Shown: positions 5,367-13,665 of the stretch, one piece after another
Layout of the letters: each line of letters starts with the position of its first letter
Numbering within the stretch: position 1 is the stretch's first letter
Origin: SURF-13 sp038924245
GTDB taxonomy: Bacteria > Pseudomonadota > Gammaproteobacteria > SURF-13
Reading direction: 5' to 3'
DNA length: 14,546 bases
Assembly (NCBI GenBank): GCA_038924245.1
Contig: JBCKVB010000033.1
Span: 1-14,546, forward strand
The notes under the pieces: model-generated
Databases searched by the model: none
What the model was told of the DNA's origin: nothing
Seen by the model: only the letters and a program-made list of their open reading frames with translations
Position numbers and translations under genes: made by a program

Positions 5367-6244
5367 TCGGTCAGCAGGCGCAGCGCTTGCTGATATTTTT
5401 CCGCGGTGACGCGCACTACTTCGGGCGGCAGTTCCGGCGCCGGCGGCTGTTTGTTCCAGCCGATGCTTTCCAGATAATCGCGCACGTATTGCTTGTCGAA
5501 GCTGGGCGGGTTGGTGCCCGCCTCATACGTGGCGCTGGCCCAGAAACGCGAGGAGTCGGGGGTGAGCACCTCGTCTATCAAGGTAAGCTCGCCCTGCTCA
5601 TTCACGCCGAACTCGAACTTGGTGTCGGCGATGATGATGCCGCGCGTGGAGGCGTATTTCATGGACTCCAGATATAGGGTGAGACTCATGGTCTCCAGCT
5701 CATGGGCCAGCTCCGCGCCGATCAACTGCTCTAATTGCTCGATACGCATCGGCTCATCGTGCTCACCCGGGCCACCCTTGGTAGTGGGCGTGAACAACGC
5801 CTCCGGTATCCATTCGGTCTGTTGCAGGTCGGGCGGCATGGAGATGCCGCCTACCGTGCCTTGCTCCCGGTATTCCTTCCACGCGGAACCGGCGAGAAAG
5901 CCGCGCACCACGGCTTCCACCGGCAGCGCCTTGAGCTTGCGCACCACCACGGCGCGGCCCGCGACCTGTGCGCGCTCCGCACTGGTCTTCACCACCTCTT
6001 CGGGCGCTATCGTGGTGAGGTGGTTGGGCATCACACGTCTAAACCTTTGAAACCAGAAGTTGGACAGGGCGTTCAGCACCTTGCCCTTGCCGGGTATGGG
6101 CGTGGGCAGCACCACGTCGAAGGCCGAGATGCGGTCCGTGGTGACGATGAGCAGATGCTGCTCGTCCACCGCGTACAGATCGCGCACCTTGCCGCGCGCG
6201 AGCAGCGGCAGGCTCTGGAGGGCGGAGTGAAACAGGGCGTCCAT
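5363..6244 (-). CDS. purC: Phosphoribosylaminoimidazole-succinocarboxamide synthase (SAICAR synthase)
   Basis: The enzyme condenses CAIR with aspartate using ATP in de novo purine synthesis. The product has 293 residues, the longer form compared with about 237 in E. coli. Signature stretches are ARGKVRDLYAV near the N terminus (ATP site), TTDRISAFDVVLP, VVRGFLAGSAWKEY, FTPTTKGGPGEHDEP, IIIADTKFEFG and LIDEVLTPDSSRFW. The ATG at 6244 is preceded by GGAG 11 bases upstream, a somewhat long spacing. It is coupled to sua5 by a 4-base overlap. The 128 bases between it and the antiporter gene (6245-6372) are AT-rich and probably hold its promoter, but I could not fix one confidently. No other pur genes are present. 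Confidence 0.96.
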   Translation of the reverse strand: MDALFHSALQSLPLLARGKVRDLYAVDEQHLLIVTTDRISAFDVVLPTPIPGKGKVLNALSNFWFQRFRRVMPNHLTTIAPEEVVKTSAERAQVAGRAVVVRKLKALPVEAVVRGFLAGSAWKEYREQGTVGGISMPPDLQQTEWIPEALFTPTTKGGPGEHDEPMRIEQLEQLIGAELAHELETMSLTLYLESMKYASTRGIIIADTKFEFGVNEQGELTLIDEVLTPDSSRFWASATYEAGTNPPSFDKQYVRDYLESIGWNKQPPAPELPPEVVRVTAEKYQQALRLLTE

Positions 6245-6372
6245 ATTTATTTAAACTCCAGTAGCAAATTAAAGACAGAGAAAAGAGGAAAGATACAAGA
6301 GAAAAGTAAAAACTGCCACACAATCTGCTGCAGGACAACAGTTTGAGGCAACACTCGTTTTGCATCACCCGG

Positions 6373-8349
6373 CTAACCGCGCATCAGCAGCACCTCCGCG
6401 TGCTCCAGCGCGCGCGGCGCGCCGTACAGCACCAGCACATCGCCCTCTTGCAGGCGCATGTCGGGCGTGGGGGCGACGCCGCGGATGCCGCGCCTGCGCA
6501 CCGCCGTCACCATCACCCCCAGTCTGTCCAGTTGCAGTTCGCGCAAGGTACGTTCCACCGCGTGGTCGCGCTCGGACAGCGTCACCGTGTGCAACTGTTC
6601 GCGCGGCGCCTCTCCCGCCTGCGTCCCCGCGCGCTCCTCGCCGAGGAAGAAGCCGCGCAGCAAACGGTAGCGGTCGTTGTGCGCCTCGCGGATGCGGCGG
6701 AATACCTTGGACATGGGCACGCCGAGGATGAGCAGCAGATGCGACGACAGCATCAGGCTCGCTTCCAGCGTCTCCGGCACCACCTCGGTCGCGCCCGCCG
6801 CTTGCAGGCGCTCCAGTTCCGCGTCATCGCGCGTGCGCACCAGCACCGGCAATTCGGGGCGCAGGCGGCGCACTTGGGCAAGTATCTTGAAGCTGGCCGC
6901 GAGGTCATTAAAACTGATAACCAAGGCGCGCGCCTTATCGAGGCCGGCCGCCTCCAGCATGGCGCGCCGCGCCGAGTCACCGTAGCTCACCGGATCACCC
7001 GCCTCGCGCGCCTCGCGCACGCGCACCGGGTCGAGATCGAGCGCGATGAAACTGAATCCTTCCTGTTCGAGAAAGCGTCCGATGTTCTGCCCGACGCGTC
7101 CGTAACCGCAGATGATGATGTGATTCTCCATGCCGCCGCCCGTGGCGCTCACCTCTTCCTGCATCCGCGTCAGGCTGTTGCCGTAGCTCAACGAAAAAAT
7201 GTGCTTGGCGATCCAGCCGTTGTAGCGGATCAACAGCGGCGCCAGCGTCATGCTGAGCAGTACCGCAGCCAGCACGATCTGCCCCGCCTGGCCGCCGATC
7301 AGCCCGTGATCGAGCGACAGCGACAGCAGCACGAAGCCGAACTCGCCGCCCTGCGCCAGTACCAACCCGGTGCGTAGCGCCACCCCCTGCTCCGCGCCGG
7401 ACAAGCGCGCGAGCAGCATGACGAGCAGCGCCTTGAACAGCACCAGCGCGCCGAGCAGCAGCAAAACCCAGTGCCACAGTGTAAACAATGCGGCAAGCTC
7501 AAGGCGCATGCCCACGGTGATGAAAAACAGGCCGAGCAGGACATCTTGAAAGGGCCGGATGTCCGCTTCCAGCTGGTGGCGAAACTCGGACTCGGACAAC
7601 ATCATGCCGGCGAGGAACGCGCCCAGCACAAGCGACAGCCCTGCCTCCTGCGTGACCCAGGCGGCGGTGAGTATCACCAGCAGCACCGTGAGCATGAACA
7701 GCTCCGGCGACTGACCGGCGGCGATGGCGCGAAACAGCGGACGCAGCAACCAGTGGCCTGCGGCCAGCAGCGCCGCCGTGACCAGGACGCCCTTGATGAT
7801 CGCCGCCAGCAGCGATTGCGCAAGGGCGCCCTCGCTGCCGCTCGCCAGCGCCGGAATCACGATCAAAAACAGGATCACCGCGAGGTCCTGGAACAGCACC
7901 ACGCCCATCGCCAGCCGTCCGTGCCGGGTGGCGAGCTCGAACTGGTCGGCAAGCTGCTTGCTGACGATAGCGGTGGAAGACATGGCGAGCAGGCCACCCA
8001 CCGCGAATGCGCCCGCCGGGCTCATGCCCAGCAGCCACGCCATCCACGCGCCCGCCACGGTGCTGATCAGCACCTGCGCCCCGCCCAGCCCGAACACCAC
8101 GCTGCGCATGCGCAGCATGCGCGTCAGGGGAAACTCCAGTCCGATGCTGAACATCAAAAACACCACGCCGAACTCGGCCAGCGCACGCGTGTCGTCCCCG
8201 GCGCCAAAGCCCGCGATGTGCAACTGGCCCACCAGCACGCCGGCAAACAGATAGCCGAGTATGGTGGGGAGATTGAAGCGCCGGAACAGCGCCACCACCA
8301 GCACCGCCACCGCCAGCAGAATCAGTATCTGAACGAATAACCCAGGCAT
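6373..8349 (-). CDS. Kef-type monovalent cation:proton antiporter (CPA2 family) with RCK domains
   Basis: This is an inner-membrane K+(Na+)/H+ antiporter of the CPA2/KefB-KefC type. Roughly the first 385 residues are a membrane domain with about a dozen hydrophobic segments, including the conserved FQDLAVILFL (about 153-162) and LAQGGEFGFVLL (about 331-342). A cytoplasmic RCK_N domain follows, with the nucleotide-binding GYGRVGQNIG at about 415-424, and a C-terminal RCK_C/TrkA-C domain (about 585-658). I chose the ATG at 8349 (MPGLFVQILIL, 658 residues) because GGAG lies five bases upstream. An in-frame ATG at 8391 starts inside a palindrome and would add 14 atypical residues. It is divergent from ampD. 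Ion specificity and glutathione control cannot be read from the sequence, so no kef letter is given. Confidence 0.9.
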   Translation of the reverse strand: MPGLFVQILILLAVAVLVVALFRRFNLPTILGYLFAGVLVGQLHIAGFGAGDDTRALAEFGVVFLMFSIGLEFPLTRMLRMRSVVFGLGGAQVLISTVAGAWMAWLLGMSPAGAFAVGGLLAMSSTAIVSKQLADQFELATRHGRLAMGVVLFQDLAVILFLIVIPALASGSEGALAQSLLAAIIKGVLVTAALLAAGHWLLRPLFRAIAAGQSPELFMLTVLLVILTAAWVTQEAGLSLVLGAFLAGMMLSESEFRHQLEADIRPFQDVLLGLFFITVGMRLELAALFTLWHWVLLLLGALVLFKALLVMLLARLSGAEQGVALRTGLVLAQGGEFGFVLLSLSLDHGLIGGQAGQIVLAAVLLSMTLAPLLIRYNGWIAKHIFSLSYGNSLTRMQEEVSATGGGMENHIIICGYGRVGQNIGRFLEQEGFSFIALDLDPVRVREAREAGDPVSYGDSARRAMLEAAGLDKARALVISFNDLAASFKILAQVRRLRPELPVLVRTRDDAELERLQAAGATEVVPETLEASLMLSSHLLLILGVPMSKVFRRIREAHNDRYRLLRGFFLGEERAGTQAGEAPREQLHTVTLSERDHAVERTLRELQLDRLGVMVTAVRRRGIRGVAPTPDMRLQEGDVLVLYGAPRALEHAEVLLMRG

Positions 8350-8359
8350 CGCGACTCCA

Positions 8360-8392
8360 TATGGAACCTCTGACTTAGTCAGAGGTTCCATA
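8360..8392. promoter_or_regulatory. 15-bp inverted repeat between the divergent antiporter and ampD genes
   Basis: TATGGAACCTCTGAC (8360-8374) is followed by TTA and then its exact complement (8378-8392). The element sits 10 bases upstream of the antiporter start and about 45 bases upstream of ampD. A perfect repeat in a divergent promoter region suits an operator or an RNA hairpin in either leader. There is no T-tract on either side, so it is not a standard terminator. Confidence 0.6.
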
Positions 8393-8436
8393 ATGCATTA
8401 AGATAGCGGCACTTGGCAAAATTCACACGCTTGGGC

Positions 8437-8979
8437 ATGAAGATAGAAAACGGCTGGCTGGAGGGCGTGCGGCGCATCGCCTCGCCCAATTGTGATGCGC
8501 GCCCGGAGCATAGCGCCGTTGACCTACTGGTGATACACGGCATCAGCCTGCCGCGCGGCGAGTTCGGCGGGCCGCACATCGAGGCGTTGTTCACCAACAC
8601 CCTGGATCCCAACGCCCATCCCTGTTTCGAGGAAATCCGCGGCCTGTGCGTGTCCTCGCACGTGCTGATCCGGCGCGACGGCGCGCTGATCCAGTTCGTG
8701 CCGTTTCATGAGCGCGCCTGGCACGCGGGGGAATCCTGCTTCGAGAATCGCACGCGCTGCAACGATTTTTCCATCGGCATCGAGCTGGAGGGCACGGATG
8801 AACTGCCCTATGAAGCCGCGCAATACCAGGCGCTGGCCGGGCTGATTCGAACCTTGATGCGGCACTATCCCGGCATCACCCCCGCGCGCATCGTCGGCCA
8901 CTCGGATATCGCGCCGGAGCGCAAGACCGACCCCGGCGCGCACTTCGACTGGCCGCGCCTGCGCGCCATGCTGGCATAG
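8437..8979 (+). CDS. ampD: 1,6-anhydro-N-acetylmuramyl-L-alanine amidase AmpD
   Basis: This cytoplasmic zinc amidase removes the stem peptide from anhydromuropeptides during cell-wall recycling. In species with AmpR/AmpC it also keeps beta-lactamase repressed. With the ATG at 8437 the protein has 180 residues and its ligands line up with the known enzyme: His34 (LLVIHGISLP), Glu116 (FSIGIELEG), His155 (VGHSDIAPERK), Lys163 and Asp165 (KTDPG). The open frame extends upstream to a TTG at 8413, but MKIENGWLEG is the usual N terminus. The ribosome binding site is weak. ampE follows after 86 bases in the same direction. No ampC or ampR is in the window. Confidence 0.95.
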   Translation: MKIENGWLEGVRRIASPNCDARPEHSAVDLLVIHGISLPRGEFGGPHIEALFTNTLDPNAHPCFEEIRGLCVSSHVLIRRDGALIQFVPFHERAWHAGESCFENRTRCNDFSIGIELEGTDELPYEAAQYQALAGLIRTLMRHYPGITPARIVGHSDIAPERKTDPGAHFDWPRLRAMLA

Positions 8980-9065
8980 CAGGCGCCATGAAAGCTTGGC
9001 CGCGACGCCCGCCATCCTGTACACTTTACATTACCCGGACCCACTGAATTGAGACAGAGTCACCC

Positions 9066-9953
9066 ATGAACTTGCTTGTCATCTTGTTCGCTTTAGGCGC
9101 GGAAAAGCTGTTCCCCGGCATCCAGGGCGCGCGGCGCTACGACTGGCTGATGGATTTCGGCAACTGGCTGCGCGAGAACCTGCCCAACGTGAGGATGGGC
9201 GCGGCCTACGTGCTGTTGACCATCGGTATTCCGGCGTTCACGGTGGGCCTGGCTTATTGGCTGCTGGATCACACCCACATGCTGCTCGGTTTCACCTTCA
9301 GCGTCGCCGTATTGCTTTATTGTCTCGGCCCCAAGAGCCTGGACGATCAGATCCAGGTTTACCTGAAGGCGCGCGAGGCCGGAGAATCGGCGCGTGCGCA
9401 CCAGGCCGCCACCGAAATCCTGCACGAGGATATTCCGGCCACCAACTTTGAAATGACGCGCGCGGTGATTGAATCCATCCTGTTGCAGGCCAACGAGCGC
9501 CTGCTCGGCGTGCTGTTTTGGTTCATACTGCTGGGCCCGCTGGGCGCGCTGTTGTACCGCCTCGCCGTGGTGCTGAAAAGCGAGACGCGCACCGAACGCA
9601 CCACCAGCGATTTCGCCCAGGCCGCGCGCCGCCTGTATGCCACCCTCAACTGGCCAACGGCGCGTCTGGTGGCGCTCAGCTACGCCACGATCGGCAACTT
9701 CGTGGACGCCCTCACCGAATGGCGCAACGCCGCCGCCGAGTGGCGCGAAGGATGGGAAGAATTCAACGCCAGGCTCCTGGTGGCAAGCGGTCTGGGCGCG
9801 CTGCAGATCGAAAGCGGCACCGCGCTGGAAGGCGACAGTCAGACGGAGATGCATCACGTCGAGGCCGCACAGGCCTTGGTGTGGCGCTCCCTGGTGGTCT
9901 GGCTGGTGATCATCGCCCTGCTCACCCTGGCCGGGTGGGTGGGCATACGCTGA
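9066..9953 (+). CDS. ampE: AmpE-type inner-membrane protein
   Basis: The 295-residue product has the AmpE/CobD-like pattern. A short N-terminal MNLLVILFALGAEKLFP is followed by hydrophobic segments at about residues 44-66 and 70-86, a soluble loop (DDQIQVYLKAREAG onward), further membrane segments near 143-168, and a final one at about 275-293 (SLVVWLVIIALLTLAGW). AmpE is an integral membrane protein proposed to act in signalling linked to AmpD and beta-lactamase induction; its biochemical function is not settled. Position directly after ampD supports the call. The ATG at 9066 has only a loose purine-rich sequence ahead (GAGACAGAG). pmbA follows 109 bases later. Confidence 0.85.
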   Translation: MNLLVILFALGAEKLFPGIQGARRYDWLMDFGNWLRENLPNVRMGAAYVLLTIGIPAFTVGLAYWLLDHTHMLLGFTFSVAVLLYCLGPKSLDDQIQVYLKAREAGESARAHQAATEILHEDIPATNFEMTRAVIESILLQANERLLGVLFWFILLGPLGALLYRLAVVLKSETRTERTTSDFAQAARRLYATLNWPTARLVALSYATIGNFVDALTEWRNAAAEWREGWEEFNARLLVASGLGALQIESGTALEGDSQTEMHHVEAAQALVWRSLVVWLVIIALLTLAGWVGIR

Positions 9954-10062
9954 TAACCACGCACGCAAAATCCTGCTGTGGGCGCCACGGGCATGTTGTA
10001 TCCGCCGCGCCGCGCCGATTATGCAGGGCTCCATAAAATCAGTGTCTAATCCTTCCCTCCTC

Positions 10063-11418
10063 ATGGCTGAGCCCGCCCGCCCGCACCCCACACCCGTGTG
10101 GGATAACGCAAGCCTCACCGGGGTCATCGCCGATGTGCTCAAGGCCGCGCGTGCGCAAGGAGCGAGCGCGGCGGAGGCGGCGGTGAGCGCCGACAGCGGG
10201 CTGTCGGTCACGGTGCGTATGGGCGAGGTGGAAACCGTCGAGCACCAGCGCGACAAGGGCTTGAGCGTGACCGTGTATTTCGGCCAGCGCCAGGGCTCGG
10301 CCAGCAGTTCCGACTTCAGCGCCAAGGCGATTCAGGACACGGTGCGCGCGGCGTGCAGCATCGCGCGCTTCACCGCCGAGGATGCATGCGCGGGACTCGC
10401 CGATGCCGATCTGATGGCGCGCGAGATTCCCGGCCTTGATCTGCATTATCCGTGGCCGCTCAGCGCGGAACAGGCCATCGCCCTGGCGCGTGAGGCGGAA
10501 GATGCGGGACGTGCCACGGATAGGCGCATCACCAACTCGGAGGGCGCGAGCGTGGCGAGCCACGACGGCGTGTACGCCTACGGCAACACGCATGGCTTCC
10601 TGGGCAGCTACGCGAGCAGCCGGCACAGCGTGAGCTGCACCCTGATCGGACAGGAAGGCGACAGCCTGCAACGCGACTACTGGTACAGCGTGGCGCGTGA
10701 TCAGCATGATCTGGAAACAGCCGTTGCCATAGGAAAGCGCGCCGCACAGCGCACCGTGCGCCGCCTGCATGCGCGGCGCCTGTCCACGCGCACCGCCCCG
10801 GTGCTGTTCGAGGCGCAGGCCGCCACCGGCCTGCTCGGCCACCTGGTGAGCGCGATCCGCGGCGCGAGCTTGTATCGCAAGGCTTCGTTCCTGCTTGATC
10901 ACCTCGGCCAACAAATCTTCCCCGCCTTCGTGCACCTGCACGAACAACCGCATTTGAAAAAGGCCCTGGGCAGCGCGCCGTTCGACAACGAAGGCGTGGC
11001 TACGCGCGCGCGCGACCTAGTGGCGGGCGGTGTGCTGCAAAGCTACGTATTGGACAGCTATGCCGCGCGCAAGCTCGGCCTGCACACCACCGGTAACGCA
11101 GGCGGCGTACACAACCTGTGCCTGGATCCCGGCCAGCATGATCTCCCCGGCCTGCTGCGCCTCATGGACACCGGCCTCCTGGTCACCGAGCTGATGGGCT
11201 ACGGCGTGAATATCGTCACCGGCGACTATTCACGCGGCGCGGTGGGGTTTTGGGTGGAGCACGGAGAAATACAATATCCGGTGGAAGAAATCACCATCGC
11301 CGGGAATCTGCGCGACCTGTTTCTGCGCATCAGCGCGGCAGGCAAGGACATCGAAACGCGCGGCAATATCCGCACCGGCTCCCTGTTGATAGAAAGCATG
11401 ACCATCGCGGGTGAGTAA
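10063..11418 (+). CDS. pmbA: Metalloprotease subunit PmbA/TldE
   Basis: PmbA (TldE) is the partner of TldD in a cytoplasmic metalloprotease that matures modified peptides such as microcin B17 and helps degrade CcdA. From the ATG at 10063 the protein has 451 residues, matching E. coli PmbA (450). Conserved stretches visible are VRMGEVETVEHQRDKGLSVTVY, QGSASSSDFS, RITNSEGASV, GLLGHLVSAIRGASLYRKASFLLD, APFDNEGVATRARD, LTGY-equivalent VTELMGYGVN, GDYSRGAVGFWVEHGEIQYPV and ITIAGNLRDLF. An in-frame ATG at 10021 would add 14 residues; neither start has a clear ribosome binding site. tldD is not in the window, as is common. The gene is co-directional with ampDE and mla. Confidence 0.94.
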   Translation: MAEPARPHPTPVWDNASLTGVIADVLKAARAQGASAAEAAVSADSGLSVTVRMGEVETVEHQRDKGLSVTVYFGQRQGSASSSDFSAKAIQDTVRAACSIARFTAEDACAGLADADLMAREIPGLDLHYPWPLSAEQAIALAREAEDAGRATDRRITNSEGASVASHDGVYAYGNTHGFLGSYASSRHSVSCTLIGQEGDSLQRDYWYSVARDQHDLETAVAIGKRAAQRTVRRLHARRLSTRTAPVLFEAQAATGLLGHLVSAIRGASLYRKASFLLDHLGQQIFPAFVHLHEQPHLKKALGSAPFDNEGVATRARDLVAGGVLQSYVLDSYAARKLGLHTTGNAGGVHNLCLDPGQHDLPGLLRLMDTGLLVTELMGYGVNIVTGDYSRGAVGFWVEHGEIQYPVEEITIAGNLRDLFLRISAAGKDIETRGNIRTGSLLIESMTIAGE

Positions 11419-11428
11419 CACCCTGAAT

Positions 11429-11457
11429 TTGACGCCTGAACCCGTCTCAACGATACT
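11429..11457 (+). promoter_or_regulatory. Likely promoter of the mla operon
   Basis: TTGACG (11429-11434) and GATACT (11452-11457) are 17 bases apart in the gap between pmbA and mlaF, about 30 bases ahead of the mlaF start. The -35 matches consensus at five of six positions and the -10 at four of six. Confidence 0.55.
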
Positions 11458-11493
11458 TTAAGAATTTCACGTCAGCATTCTAAAAGAACAACA

Positions 11494-12321
11494 ATGAATC
11501 AGCCGCCGCCAACCGAACAGCGCATCCCCGTGGTGCAGATCCGCGGGCTCACCTTCAAGCGTGGCGCGCGCGCGATCTTCGACAACGTGGATCTCGACAT
11601 CGAGCGCGGCAAGATCACCGCCATCATGGGGCCGAGCGGCACCGGCAAGACCACCCTGCTGCGCCTGATCGGCGGCCAGTTGCGCCCGGACGCGGGCAGC
11701 ATCAAGGTGTTCGGCCAGGAGGTGACTGAACTTTCACGGCGTGAACTGTTCGAGCTGCGCAAGCGCATCGGTATGCTGTTTCAAAGCGGCGCGCTGCTCA
11801 CCGGCCTCACGGTGTTCGACAACGTGGCCTTTCCCTTGCGCGAACACACCGGCCTGCCGGAACGCATGATCCGCGACCTGGTGCTGATTAAACTCGAAGC
11901 AGTGGGCTTACGCGGGGCGCGCGATCTCATGCCGGGCGAACTGTCCGGCGGCATGGCGCGGCGCGTGGCCCTCGCCCGCGCCATCGCGCTGGACCCGATG
12001 ATGATCCTCTACGACGAGCCGTTCACCGGCCAGGACCCGATCTCCATGGGCACGCTGGCCCAGTTGATCCACGCCCTGAACGACACCTTGAGCCTCACCA
12101 GCGTCGTAGTGTCGCACGACGTGCACGCGACCTCCCTGATAGCCGATTATATCTACGTACTGTCCGGCGGCAAACTCATCGGACAGGGTTCACCGCAGGC
12201 GCTCGCTCAATCGGATTCCCCGTCGGTGCGTCAGTTCATGGACGGCCTGCCGGACGGCCCGGTGCCGTTCCATTATCCGGCGCTGGCCTACGGCGACGAT
12301 TTGCTGGGCAACGGCGCTTAA
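11494..12321 (+). CDS. mlaF: Phospholipid transport ATP-binding protein MlaF
   Basis: MlaF is the cytoplasmic ATPase of the MlaFEDB complex, which moves phospholipids between inner membrane and periplasmic MlaC to keep the outer membrane asymmetric. The 275-residue product has all ABC motifs: Walker A GPSGTGKTT at 46-54, a Q-loop in LFQSGAL near 95-101, the signature LSGGMARR at 150-157, Walker B MILYDEP at 170-176 and the switch His in VVSHD at 205-209. The ATG at 11494 gives the normal length; the ribosome binding site is weak (AAAAGAAC). mlaE follows eight bases after the stop, so they are co-transcribed. Confidence 0.96.
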   Translation: MNQPPPTEQRIPVVQIRGLTFKRGARAIFDNVDLDIERGKITAIMGPSGTGKTTLLRLIGGQLRPDAGSIKVFGQEVTELSRRELFELRKRIGMLFQSGALLTGLTVFDNVAFPLREHTGLPERMIRDLVLIKLEAVGLRGARDLMPGELSGGMARRVALARAIALDPMMILYDEPFTGQDPISMGTLAQLIHALNDTLSLTSVVVSHDVHATSLIADYIYVLSGGKLIGQGSPQALAQSDSPSVRQFMDGLPDGPVPFHYPALAYGDDLLGNGA

Positions 12322-12329
12322 CAGGCGAC

Positions 12330-13109
12330 ATGCTCGACACGTTACAGACGCTGGGCCGCTGGGCGATCAACATCATTGAGCGCGTGGGGCGCGCCAGCCT
12401 GTTTCTGATGCTGACGCTGCGCGGCATCCCGCCCATCCTCGCGCGTCCGCGCCTCATCATCCAGCAGCTTTACGCGGTGGGCGTGCTGTCGCTGCTCATC
12501 ATCGTGGTGTCCGGTCTGTTTGTCGGCATGGTGCTGGGCCTGCAGGGCTATAATACCCTGGTGGACTTCGGCGCCGAGCAGTCGCTCGGCGTGATGGTGG
12601 CCCTGGCCCTAGTGCGCGAACTGGGGCCGGTGATGGCGGCGCTGTTGTTCGCCGGACGCGCCTGTTCCGCGCTCACCGCCGAGATCGGCCTGATGAAGGC
12701 CACCGAGCAGCTCTCCGCCATGGAGATGATGGCCACCGACCCACTCTCGCGCATCATCGCGCCGCGCCTGCTGGCGGGCTTTCTCGCCATGCCGCTGCTG
12801 GCCGCGATCTTCAGTGCGGTGGGCGTGCTGGGCGGCTACTTCGTGGGCGTGGGCCTCTTGGGCGTGGATGATGGCGCGTTCTGGTCGCAGATGCAGGCCA
12901 AGGTTGACCCGGATGATATTTATAATGGCGTGATCAAAAGCGTCGTGTTCGGCTTTGTTATCACCTGGATCGCCCTGTTCCAGGGCTATGACGCCACGCC
13001 CACCGCGGAGGGCGTAAGCCGCGCCACCACCTACACCGTGGTGCACGGCTCGCTTGCGGTGCTGGGACTGAATTTTGTATTGACCGCGCTGATGTTCGGA
13101 GATGACTGA
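12330..13109 (+). CDS. mlaE: Phospholipid transport permease MlaE
   Basis: MlaE is the membrane permease of the MlaFEDB transporter. The 259-residue length equals the E. coli protein (260). Conserved stretches are LYAVGVLSLLIIVVSGLFVGMVLGLQGY, LVRELGPVMAALLFAGRACSALTAEIGLMKATEQLSAMEMM and the C-terminal GYDATPTAEGVSRATTYTVVHGSLAVLGLNFVLTALMFGDD. Hydrophobic segments suggest about five to six membrane passes. The start is ATG 12330, eight bases after the mlaF stop. The stop overlaps the longest possible mlaD frame. Confidence 0.96.
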   Translation: MLDTLQTLGRWAINIIERVGRASLFLMLTLRGIPPILARPRLIIQQLYAVGVLSLLIIVVSGLFVGMVLGLQGYNTLVDFGAEQSLGVMVALALVRELGPVMAALLFAGRACSALTAEIGLMKATEQLSAMEMMATDPLSRIIAPRLLAGFLAMPLLAAIFSAVGVLGGYFVGVGLLGVDDGAFWSQMQAKVDPDDIYNGVIKSVVFGFVITWIALFQGYDATPTAEGVSRATTYTVVHGSLAVLGLNFVLTALMFGDD

Positions 13110-13110
13110 T

Positions 13111-13593
13111 ATGATAAAAATGAAGACCATGGAGATCACCGTCGGCCTGTTCGTGATTTTGGGTTTCGCCGCGCTGTTTTATCTCGCCATGCAGGTGAGC
13201 AACCTGAACGCCTTCAGCGTCAGCAACAAGGACGGCTATAGCGTGACGGCGCAGTTTGAAAACGTGGGCAGCCTCAAGGTGGGCGCGCCGGTGACCGTCG
13301 CCGGGGTGCGCGTGGGGCGCGTCACCGCCATCGGCATAGATCGCAAGACGCATGAAGCGGCCGTGAAGCTCACCATTTCCTCCGCATACAACGACCTCCC
13401 GCTGGATACCGGCGCGAGCATCCTCACCTCCGGCCTGCTGGGCGAGCAATACGTCGGGCTGGAACCGGGCGGCGACGAAAAGGTCTTAAAGGAAGGCGAT
13501 AAGATCAAGCTCACCCAGTCGACCCTGATACTGGAAAAGATCATCAGCCAGGTGCTGTTCAGCAAGGCGGCCGAGGGCCCTGACAAGAAGTAA
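13111..13593 (+). CDS. mlaD: MCE-domain phospholipid-binding protein MlaD
   Basis: MlaD is the membrane-anchored, periplasm-facing MCE-domain subunit that forms a hexameric ring on MlaFE. One N-terminal membrane segment (EITVGLFVILGFAALFYLAM) is followed by a single MCE domain (SVTAQFENVGSLKVGAPVTVAGVRVGRV through LTSGLLGEQYVGLEPGG). The frame has three near starts: 13102 (overlapping the mlaE stop), 13111 and 13120. I prefer 13111 because GGAG ends nine bases upstream and the N terminus is then about the right length. The 160-residue product is shorter than E. coli MlaD (183) at the C terminus. It ends in a lysine-rich tail. Confidence 0.94.
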   Translation: MIKMKTMEITVGLFVILGFAALFYLAMQVSNLNAFSVSNKDGYSVTAQFENVGSLKVGAPVTVAGVRVGRVTAIGIDRKTHEAAVKLTISSAYNDLPLDTGASILTSGLLGEQYVGLEPGGDEKVLKEGDKIKLTQSTLILEKIISQVLFSKAAEGPDKK

Positions 13594-13665
13594 GGTGGAA
13601 AATGGATTCGGCACGTATTTTGCCGTAAAATTAGCCACTTGTCTCAACAAAGAGTGCTCGCTCAC

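Noticed and set aside
6245..6372. Promoter for purC and terminator for the antiporter gene
   Set aside because: AT-rich sequence with weak -35/-10-like words and a 6-bp imperfect stem is present, but no combination has good spacing and match.
6343..7377. 344-codon plus-strand frame antisense to the antiporter gene
   Set aside because: It is Arg-, Ala-, His- and Gln-rich, typical of the antisense of a GC-rich gene, and the opposite strand encodes a clear Kef-type protein.
6373..8391. Start of the antiporter at ATG 8391
   Set aside because: This ATG is the end of the perfect inverted repeat. The ATG at 8349 has a well-placed GGAG and gives the usual N terminus.
9093..10325. 410-codon minus-strand frame across ampE and pmbA
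   Set aside because: It is antisense to two well-supported genes, has no recognisable domain, and its long open length follows from high GC.
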